NCBI GenBank assembly: GCA_025352845.1
Contig: JANXSC010000482.1
Span: 1 to 7,914, forward strand
DNA from: Opitutaceae bacterium
GTDB taxonomy: Bacteria; Verrucomicrobiota; Verrucomicrobiia; Opitutales; Opitutaceae
DNA: 7,914 nucleotides
Reading direction: 5' to 3'
Below the pieces are notes generated by a model. The model was not told the DNA's origin. It saw only the letters and a program-made list of their open reading frames with translations, and ran no database searches. Positions 1 to 4,922 of the stretch are shown in pieces; within the stretch, counting starts at the first letter, position 1, and each line of letters opens with the position of its first letter. The translations under genes and the position numbers were made by a program.

Positions 1-78
1 CCCCACCTGCACGGTCAAAAAGGCAACGGGACGTTGGTGTAGCTGCTCCGCTGGAAATCCCGGCGGCTCTCACGCCGT
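1..78. other. non-coding stretch downstream of the yjbR-like gene
   Basis: These 78 bases follow the stop codon of the MmcQ/YjbR gene on the minus strand. I see no gene start on either strand that continues convincingly out of the window. A 5-bp stem (CGGCG/CGCCG, about 60-76) lies just after the stop, but it is short and has no T-tract, so I do not call a terminator. The operon may end here or continue beyond the window edge. Confidence 0.4.
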
Positions 79-429
79 TCACAGCCCCAGCTCCACGCGC
101 AGTTTTTTCGTGAGCTTCGCCACGACGAGGTCGTAGCTGCGCCGGATGCGACGCTCAAGTTCGGCAGCGGGCAGCGCGGCGAGATCGCCGACGCGCACCC
201 AGTGACGCTTCGCGCAGTAGGGCGCCTGCGCGATGCCGTCGATATCCACGAGGTCGTCGAACTCCTCCGGCGTGCACTTGAACACGACGCCATCGATCAC
301 CTCGGCATCAAGCGCGATGATCAGAAACATTTTGCCCGCGACCTTGAAGACGAGGCACTCGCCCCACTGCTTCACGACCGTGGTATGCGGCAGCGACAGC
401 GCAAACTGGCGGAGCGCGGGCAGGCGCAT
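79..429 (-). CDS. MmcQ/YjbR family small protein
   Basis: A 116-residue protein of the usual length for the MmcQ/YjbR family (CyaY-like fold, often annotated as DNA-binding, precise role not established). Visible family features are an N-terminal helix ending in LPH, the strand GKMFLIIAL (about residues 32-40), the segment FKCTPEEFDDL (50-60), the conserved pairing of AKRHWVRV (73-80) and a C-terminal helix beginning RRSYDLVVAKL. The ATG start at 429 is well supported: TGAGGAAAG lies just upstream, a good Shine-Dalgarno that overlaps the glyA stop codon, leaving a gap of only 10 bp. It is therefore almost certainly translated from the glyA message and is the last gene of the run inside the window. 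Family assignment is by sequence pattern. I cannot say what it binds, and its place beside glyA does not reveal a function. Confidence 0.85.
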   Translation of the reverse strand: MRLPALRQFALSLPHTTVVKQWGECLVFKVAGKMFLIIALDAEVIDGVVFKCTPEEFDDLVDIDGIAQAPYCAKRHWVRVGDLAALPAAELERRIRRSYDLVVAKLTKKLRVELGL

Positions 430-439
430 GAAACTTTCC

Positions 440-1708
440 TCACATCCGATACGGCAGCGGATGCCGCGCGGTGAGCACGGCGACGCGCTGCTTCACGGCG
501 TCGAGTGCCGCCGCCTCGCCCGGCGTGCCGATGGCGGCGAGCACGGTGTCGATGCAGCCGGCGATCTCGTCCATCTCGGGCTCGGTGAAACCGCGCGTGG
601 TAATCGCCGGCGTGCCGAGGCGGATGCCCGAGCCCTGGAACGGCGAGCGCGTCTCAAACGGCACGGTGTTCTTGTTACAGGTGATGTGGGCGAGATCGAG
701 GGTCTCCTGCGCCTTCTTCGCGGTGAGCTCGGGAAACTTCGTCCGCAGATCGATCATGAAGAGGTGGTTGTCGGTGCCGCCGGAGACGATCTTGTAGCCG
801 CGTTTCAGAAACGCCGCGGCGAATGCGCGCGAATTTTTCACGACTTGCTCCGAGTAGGTTTTGAACTCGGGCTTGAGGCACTCGGCGAGACACACAGCCT
901 TGGCCGCAATCACGTGCATGAGTGGGCCGCCCTGCGCGCCAGGGAACATCGCGGAGTCGATGGCCTTTGCGTGCGCCGCCTTGCAGAGAATCAGGCCGCC
1001 GCGCGGACCGCGCAGGGTCTTGTGCGTGGTCGTCGTGACGAAGTCCGCGTGCGCCACGGGCGAGGGATGCACGCCCGCGGCGACGAGACCCGCGATGTGC
1101 GCGATGTCGGCAAAGAGATACGCGCCCACGCTGCGGGCGATCTCGCCCATGCGCGCGAAGTCGATCACGCGCGAGTAGGCGCTCGCGCCCACGGTAATCA
1201 TCTTCGGCTTCTCGCGCTGCGCGATGGCGGCGAGCTCGTCGTAGTCGATCAGGCCGTCTGACTCACGCACGCCGTATTGCACAAAGCTGTATTGCTTGCC
1301 GGAGAAATTCGCCGGGTTGCCATGCGTGAGGTGGCCGCCGTGGCTCAGGTTCATGCCGAGAATCTTGTCCCCGAGCTGAAGCACGGCGGTGTAGACGGCG
1401 AAGTTGGCCTGCGAGCCGGAGTGCGGCTGCACGTTGGCGTGCTCGGCGCCAAAGAGTTTTTTCGCGCGCTCGATGGCGATGTTCTCGACCTTGTCGACAT
1501 GCTCGCAGCCGCCATACCAGCGCTTCGCCGGATAGCCCTCGGCGTATTTGTTCGTGAGGACACTCCCCTGCGCCTCCATCACCGCGGGATAGGTGAAGTT
1601 CTCCGAGGCAATCAGCTCAAGGTGGCTCTGCTGGCGGCCGAGCTCCGCAGTGATGGCGGAGTAGATTTCAGGATCGAGGGTGCGGAGGGGGGCGGAGGTG
1701 AGGGACAT
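440..1708 (-). CDS. glyA: serine hydroxymethyltransferase
   Basis: Cytosolic PLP enzyme converting serine and tetrahydrofolate to glycine and 5,10-methylene-THF, the main source of one-carbon units and glycine. The 422-residue protein is close to the usual bacterial length of about 415-430. Visible markers are ELIASENF (31-38), KYAEGYP (54-60, with the catalytic Glu57), DIAHIAG (201-207, the PLP-contacting Asp and His), the PLP-lysine motif TTTTHKTLRGPRGG (Lys230) and GSGIRLGTPA (Arg363, carboxylate binding). I chose the ATG at 1708 because homologs begin shortly before this point. The open frame runs back to a TTG at 1798, but those 30 residues are only translated A/T-rich repeat. No Shine-Dalgarno can be seen: a long hairpin ends 3 nt before the ATG. 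The gene follows a phosphatase gene on the same strand and is followed 10 bp later by the yjbR-like gene. Confidence 0.97.
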   Translation of the reverse strand: MSLTSAPLRTLDPEIYSAITAELGRQQSHLELIASENFTYPAVMEAQGSVLTNKYAEGYPAKRWYGGCEHVDKVENIAIERAKKLFGAEHANVQPHSGSQANFAVYTAVLQLGDKILGMNLSHGGHLTHGNPANFSGKQYSFVQYGVRESDGLIDYDELAAIAQREKPKMITVGASAYSRVIDFARMGEIARSVGAYLFADIAHIAGLVAAGVHPSPVAHADFVTTTTHKTLRGPRGGLILCKAAHAKAIDSAMFPGAQGGPLMHVIAAKAVCLAECLKPEFKTYSEQVVKNSRAFAAAFLKRGYKIVSGGTDNHLFMIDLRTKFPELTAKKAQETLDLAHITCNKNTVPFETRSPFQGSGIRLGTPAITTRGFTEPEMDEIAGCIDTVLAAIGTPGEAAALDAVKQRVAVLTARHPLPYRM

Positions 1709-1803
1709 CAGGATTTTCGATTTTGGATTCTCGATTTTCGATTGGGAGGACAGGCAGGAAGCCCCAGTTGAAATCGAAAATCGAGAATCGAAAATCAAAA
1801 ATC
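1709..1803. repeat. inverted pair of heptamer repeats filling the phosphatase-glyA gap
   Basis: Two A/T-rich arms, 1712-1743 and 1772-1803, are reverse complements of each other at 30 of 32 positions around a 28-nt loop (1744-1771). Each arm is a degenerate run of four 7-bp units of the type ATTTTCG, ATTTTGG or ATTCTCG, which stands out in this G+C-rich window. In the minus-strand transcript the structure starts inside the phosphatase TGA (1804-1802) and ends 3 nt before the glyA ATG (1708). It therefore occupies essentially the whole intergenic region and should fold into a long hairpin. There is no T-tract after the stem, so it is not a typical intrinsic terminator. An attenuator, RNase III site or inserted repetitive element are all possible. 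The left arm plus flanking bases (1709-1744) is identical over 36 bp to a segment inside purD. Confidence 0.9.
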
Positions 1804-2293
1804 ACGCGGGCTTGCCCGCCATCAGCGTCTTAAGGTGCACCACTAGCGAAGGCAGCGCCTCCACCATCTCGTCGCGCGCCGCCTCGTAGAGACGCAGCGG
1901 GCCGCCGAAGGGATCCGCGATTTCCCGCTCCACGTTGCCCGGCAGAAATTCGCGAAAGAGGAACAGATTTTTAGGCACCGGCTCGGCCTGAATCTGGATC
2001 ATCGAGCGGTGCGACTCCGTCATGCCAACGACGGCCAGCGCGCCATCGAGCATCCGTTGGGTGACGGGCTGACTGCGATGGCCCGTGATATCGAGGCCGA
2101 CTTTTTTCAGCGCGAGCACGGAATTTTCCGAAACCTGATCGCCGATACCACCGGCGACCGAGGCCGAAACGACCTTGAGCGAGCGCAACGGCTCGGGTTG
2201 CGCGGCGAGGGCGTGTTGCAGCAACGCCGCCGCCATGGGGCTGCGGCAGATGTTGGCGGTGCAAACGATTACGATGGTGCCGGAAGCTGACAC
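1802..2293 (-). CDS. low-molecular-weight protein-tyrosine phosphatase
   Basis: Cytosolic phosphatase that removes phosphate from protein tyrosine (or, in the YwlE branch, arginine). With the chosen start it has 163 residues, normal for the family. The P-loop CTANICRSP lies at residues 11-19 and gives the CX5R signature with the nucleophile Cys11 and Arg17. The acid catalyst is Asp127 in DPFGG. The P-loop has Ile where the arginine phosphatase YwlE has the Thr that favours phospho-arginine, so phospho-tyrosine is the likelier substrate; this is inference from one residue. The start is uncertain: a GTG at 2293 puts Cys at position 11 as in homologs, while a TTG at 2329 would add 12 residues. 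Neither has a strong Shine-Dalgarno. The gene lies directly before glyA; in Bacillus subtilis ywlE is also a close upstream neighbour of glyA. Its TGA stop lies at the base of the intergenic hairpin. Confidence 0.9.
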   Translation of the reverse strand: MSASGTIVIVCTANICRSPMAAALLQHALAAQPEPLRSLKVVSASVAGGIGDQVSENSVLALKKVGLDITGHRSQPVTQRMLDGALAVVGMTESHRSMIQIQAEPVPKNLFLFREFLPGNVEREIADPFGGPLRLYEAARDEMVEALPSLVVHLKTLMAGKPA

Positions 2294-2367
2294 AGGGAGG
2301 GAAAGGGCACGGTTTCGCGCGAAATGCAAAGCCGGATTCCCGGCCGCCGCGATTCGGCGCGCGGCCG

Positions 2368-2991
2368 CTACAGTCTCTTCAAAGCGACCAGCGTCCGATG
2401 CAGGTGGATCGCCCGCTGGAGCGCGACATCGACCGGCGGACCGGTGCGTTTTACGGGTGGCGCATCGGCGGGCAATTCCGCCGGCCCGTCGCCCGGCTGG
2501 CCCTTCGCCAGGCTCGCCTCATCATTGCGCGCCTTTCCCGGATTGTCGGCGAGGAGCGCCTCGACCGTGGCGCCGTCGGCCAACGCATCGTAGGCGCGCC
2601 ACTCGTCTTCGGCCGCGATGGTGACCGGACTATCGGGCCGGAACTGCGCGGAGGTGACTCCGACGACAATGATTCCCGTCGAGGGATTGCAGGTCGTCAA
2701 AGTGTGGAGCAGCGTCAGTGCGGTCTCACTGTTCACGAGCACGAACACCGGCGCGCGGGGCGTCGCGCGAAATTTCAACCAAGCGACAAACGCCTTCGCC
2801 GCATCCGCGTCGGCCGCCGTGTAGCGCGCGTCCAGCACGCAGGCTTTTGCGCGTCCCGCCTCCGCGCCCGGCAGATCGGCGGGGAGGTGTTGCAGCCGCA
2901 CGTAGCCCAGCCCCTGCCCGAGATCGCGCTCCAGCGGGGCGGCGAGGACCGCGGCAGTCGTGAAAAAAAGAAACAGGAGGTGACGGATCAT
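2368..2991 (-). CDS. exported protein, possibly a degenerate S41 (C-terminal processing) peptidase-like domain
   Basis: A 207-residue protein that I cannot assign firmly. The ATG at 2991 overlaps the purD stop as ATGA and is followed by a clear signal peptide: MIRH, a hydrophobic run to about residue 16, and a likely cleavage after Ala17 or Ala18. Export is thus expected, although all its neighbours are cytosolic. The order of core strands resembles S41 peptidases: GLGYVRL (about 28-34), ACVLDARY (50-57, compare LDLR), APVFVLVN (80-87) and TGIIVVGVTSAQ (104-115, compare the VGxxTxGK region). The catalytic Ser expected just after VLVN and the Lys of the GK motif are not seen (ETAL and AQ instead), so if the relationship is real the protein should be inactive. 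The C-terminal third is Ala/Pro/Asp-rich with low complexity. A longer start at 3060 would bury the signal peptide and is rejected. Confidence 0.7.
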   Translation of the reverse strand: MIRHLLFLFFTTAAVLAAPLERDLGQGLGYVRLQHLPADLPGAEAGRAKACVLDARYTAADADAAKAFVAWLKFRATPRAPVFVLVNSETALTLLHTLTTCNPSTGIIVVGVTSAQFRPDSPVTIAAEDEWRAYDALADGATVEALLADNPGKARNDEASLAKGQPGDGPAELPADAPPVKRTGPPVDVALQRAIHLHRTLVALKRL

Positions 2992-4289
2992 TTGCGGTTC
3001 AACTGGCGGGCGCCGATGTCGCGGCGAAAATATTTCGACGCGCACTGAATCTGATCGCACAGGGCGTAAGCTTGGTCGGCGGCGGCGCGCAGCGTGGGCG
3101 CAATCGCGGTGACGCCGAGCACGCGGCCCCCGCTCATCACGAGCTGGCCGGCGGAGTTGCGCGCGGTGCCGGCGTGGAGAATGGAGACGAAAGGCGGGAG
3201 GGCGGAGGCGGGCGGCAGCGTAATCACGTCGCCCTTGGCGTAGGCATCGGGATAACCCTTCGCCGCGATCACGACGCAGATCGCGTAAATGTTTTTCTCG
3301 ACGAGCTTCACGCCGGCCAGTTCGCCGCGCGCCGCGGCCCAGAGGAGCGCGAGCACATCGTTGCCGATGCGCGGCAGCACGGCCTGCGTCTCGGGATCGC
3401 CGAAGCGGGCGTTGTATTCGATCACGCTCGGGCCGGTAGGCGTGAGCATGATGCCGATGAAGAGCGTGCCGCGGTAGTCGATGCCCTCGTCGGCAATCGC
3501 ATTCACCGAGGGCCGCACGATTTCGTTTTCGATCCGCGCAAGCAGCGCGGGCGTCACGACCTCGGACGGCGAATAAGCGCCCATCCCGCCGGTGTTGGGG
3601 CCGGTGTCGCCGTCGCCGATGCGCTTATGATCCTGCGAGGTCGACAGGATCACGTAGTCGCGCCCGGAGACGACGACGAGGATCGAGGTCTCCTCGCCGA
3701 AGAGGCAGTCCTCAAGCAGGATTTTCGATTTTGGATTCTCGATTTTCGATTGCGTCGGCAACGCGAGCAGCGTGCGGACGGCGGACTCGGCTTCGGCATG
3801 GGTCTGGGCGACGACGACTCCCTTGCCGGCGGCCAGCCCGTCGGCCTTGACCACGATCGGCGCGGGGCGCGCACGAAGGTAGGCGATAGCCGGCGCGGCT
3901 TCCTCGAAGAATGCGGCCGCGGCGGTCGGAATCCGGTATTTCAACAGAATCTCCTTCGTGAAAATCTTCGAGGACTCAAGCCGCGCGCCGTCGGCCTTGG
4001 GCCCATAAACCGGAATCCCCGCTGCGATCAATTTGTCCGCGAGACCAAGCGAAAGCGGCACCTCGGGTCCGACGACGACGAACTCAATCTTCTCGCGCTG
4101 TGCCAGCGCGACGAGGCCCGCGACATCGTCCGCCGCAACGGGAAAACACGCGACATCGCCGGCGATACCGGCGTTGCCCGGCGCACAAATCACGCGCGGC
4201 TGCACCGGCGAGGGGAGCAAGGCCCGCACGAGCGCATGCTCGCGACCACCGGAGCCGACGACGAGGATGGAGCGAGGGAAGAGGGTCAC
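2988..4289 (-). CDS. purD: phosphoribosylamine-glycine ligase (GAR synthetase)
   Basis: Cytosolic ATP-grasp enzyme joining glycine to 5-phosphoribosylamine, the second step of de novo purine synthesis. The 433-residue protein matches the usual length of about 420-430. Visible motifs are ILVVGSGGREHAL (8-20), the N-terminal domain's VVGPEVPL (72-79), VVKADGLAAGKGVVV (146-160, ATP-grasp), TSQDHKRIGDGDTGPNTGGMGAYSP in two parts (217-228 and 229-241) and the metal-binding RFGDPETQ (295-302). The GTG at 4289 is chosen because it places the Rossmann motif at the expected distance and overlaps the toxin stop as GTGA. The frame extends upstream, but that part is toxin-gene DNA read in the wrong frame. 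Oddly, residues 180-191 (QSKIENPKSKIL) are encoded by a 36-bp repeat identical to the one before glyA. They fall in a variable loop between the ALLAL-type helix and the LLED strand, so activity is probably kept. Confidence 0.96.
   Translation of the reverse strand: MTLFPRSILVVGSGGREHALVRALLPSPVQPRVICAPGNAGIAGDVACFPVAADDVAGLVALAQREKIEFVVVGPEVPLSLGLADKLIAAGIPVYGPKADGARLESSKIFTKEILLKYRIPTAAAAFFEEAAPAIAYLRARPAPIVVKADGLAAGKGVVVAQTHAEAESAVRTLLALPTQSKIENPKSKILLEDCLFGEETSILVVVSGRDYVILSTSQDHKRIGDGDTGPNTGGMGAYSPSEVVTPALLARIENEIVRPSVNAIADEGIDYRGTLFIGIMLTPTGPSVIEYNARFGDPETQAVLPRIGNDVLALLWAAARGELAGVKLVEKNIYAICVVIAAKGYPDAYAKGDVITLPPASALPPFVSILHAGTARNSAGQLVMSGGRVLGVTAIAPTLRAAADQAYALCDQIQCASKYFRRDIGARQLNRK
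3717..3752 (-). repeat. 36-bp heptamer-type repeat inside purD
   Basis: This segment is identical at all 36 positions to 1709-1744 in front of glyA. It consists of degenerate 7-bp units (ATTTTCG, ATTTTGG, ATTCTCG, ATTTTCG). It covers exactly 12 codons of purD, Gln180 to Leu191, and contains no stop in that frame. Compared from memory with E. coli PurD, the loop here is about three residues longer, so the repeat seems partly to have replaced and partly to have extended a variable loop. Only one arm is present; the inverted partner seen before glyA is absent here. Confidence 0.9.
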
Positions 4290-4594
4290 AGGAGGGATTG
4301 TGGGCGCCGATCGTGCCAGTAGCCGGGTTTGCGGGCACCGTGAGAAACGGCCCATACGATGATGACCTCGCCGCGCAGTTCGGAGCTGACGATAAAGTGG
4401 AATCGTTTCGTCACAAATCGTCGCGTGCCGTCGCGCTTGGCCCGACCCATGGCAGGAAACTGCACGAGATGCTGGATCGCCATGAGCACGTCCGCCCGAA
4501 GAAAACCGCCCCAACCCTGCCGCTCAGTTTCGTAGTAATCGATCTCCGACTCGAACTCGGCGCGCGCGAGCGGATGAAGAAACGCCTTGGTCAT
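4286..4594 (-). CDS. type II toxin of the ParE/RelE superfamily
   Basis: A 102-residue protein with the ParE/RelE layout. It has an N-terminal strand FLHPLARAEF followed by a helix with the frequent YYE (20-22), GWGGFLRADVLMAI (27-40) as the second helix, QFPAMGR (45-51), the strand pair RRFVTKRFHFIVS (58-70) and EVIIVWAVSHGARKPGYWHDR (76-96, read as EVIIVWAVSH then GARKPGYWHDR). The terminal pattern AV-H-R-P-YW is typical. ParE-type proteins poison gyrase and RelE-type proteins cleave mRNA on the ribosome; the sequence alone does not tell me which applies. The ATG at 4594 overlaps the antitoxin stop as ATGA, and its own TGA overlaps the purD GTG. It is thus coupled both to its antitoxin and to a housekeeping gene. 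The frame is intact with no sign of decay. Confidence 0.88.
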   Translation of the reverse strand: MTKAFLHPLARAEFESEIDYYETERQGWGGFLRADVLMAIQHLVQFPAMGRAKRDGTRRFVTKRFHFIVSSELRGEVIIVWAVSHGARKPGYWHDRRPQSLL

Positions 4595-4821
4595 TCCAGC
4601 AGGCGCGCGGTGGAGCGTTCGACCTCGTCCAGCGGCACGAGCACCACCTTTTCATCGAGGTATTCCTGCCGGCGGCGCCGCACCTCGGCATCCCAAACCG
4701 CCTCATGCGCCGGCGTCATCTCGGCCAGCGCGCTGACCAGCAACTTCTCGGCAAGGGCGAGACGGGCTGCCGCCGGAAGCGCGAGGGCAGCTTCGTCGAG
4801 ACTGGATGGAGCGGATGACAT
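4591..4821 (-). CDS. addiction module antitoxin (Unstab_antitox / TIGR02574 type)
   Basis: A 76-residue protein matching the short putative addiction module component family (PF09720 type), which commonly pairs with ParE/RelE toxins. Visible are an N-terminal helix with the LPAAARLALAEKLLVSAL pattern (15-32, compare ER-LAE-LL-SL in the family), the central VWDAEVRRRRQEYLDEKV (42-59, compare W--E--RR--E) and the C-terminal VPLDEVERS, typical of a toxin-wrapping tail. It has no obvious helix-turn-helix or ribbon-helix-helix DNA-binding domain, as is usual for this family. The ATG at 4821 has no clear Shine-Dalgarno. It is the first gene after a 101-bp gap, and its TGA overlaps the toxin start by 4 bp, the usual antitoxin-first layout. 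Confidence 0.85.
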   Translation of the reverse strand: MSSAPSSLDEAALALPAAARLALAEKLLVSALAEMTPAHEAVWDAEVRRRRQEYLDEKVVLVPLDEVERSTARLLE

Positions 4822-4922
4822 GTTCTACAGTTGAATGAAATTCTTCCGACGGGCAAGTGCCGGCACACCCGCACCGAAAATTGGGCCAATCGGGATAACG
4901 TTAGCCACGCTTCCGGGCACCA
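4822..4922 (-). promoter_or_regulatory. gap upstream of the toxin-antitoxin/purD operon with small palindromes
   Basis: This 101-bp gap separates the LOG-family gene from the antitoxin gene on the same strand and is the natural place for a promoter of the toxin-antitoxin/purD run. It holds three short symmetric sites: GTGCCGGCAC (4857-4866, perfect), ATTGG-G-CCAAT (4880-4890) and TAACGTTA (4896-4903, perfect). Such sites could be operators, but no clear -35/-10 pair is visible and no terminator for the preceding gene is seen, so read-through from upstream is also possible. Confidence 0.35.

Noticed and set aside
60..81. Possible terminator after the yjbR-like gene
   Set aside because: The stem is only 5 bp, has a 7-nt loop and is not followed by a T-tract.
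233..1261. Long plus-strand open frame opposite glyA
   Set aside because: It is antisense to a clear SHMT gene; the peptide is Arg/Ala/Gly/His-rich with no family pattern, as expected from high-G+C antisense frames.
1709..1798. 30-residue N-terminal extension of SHMT starting at a TTG
   Set aside because: The extra residues are translated repeat and loop sequence with no match to SHMT, and the ATG at 1708 gives the normal length and residue numbering.
1712..1803. Inverted repeat as a classical intrinsic terminator
   Set aside because: The stem is A/T-rich with no T-tract after it, and glyA begins 3 nt later.
1709..3752. CRISPR-like repeats
   Set aside because: Only three repeat copies, far apart and in both orientations, with no regular spacers and no cas genes.
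3072..4322. Long plus-strand open frame opposite purD
   Set aside because: Antisense to an unmistakable GAR synthetase. The composition is extremely Arg/Gly/Asp-rich and no domain is visible.
4290..4514. 75-residue N-terminal extension of PurD
   Set aside because: This DNA is the toxin gene read in another frame; the PurD Rossmann motif starts right after the GTG at 4289.
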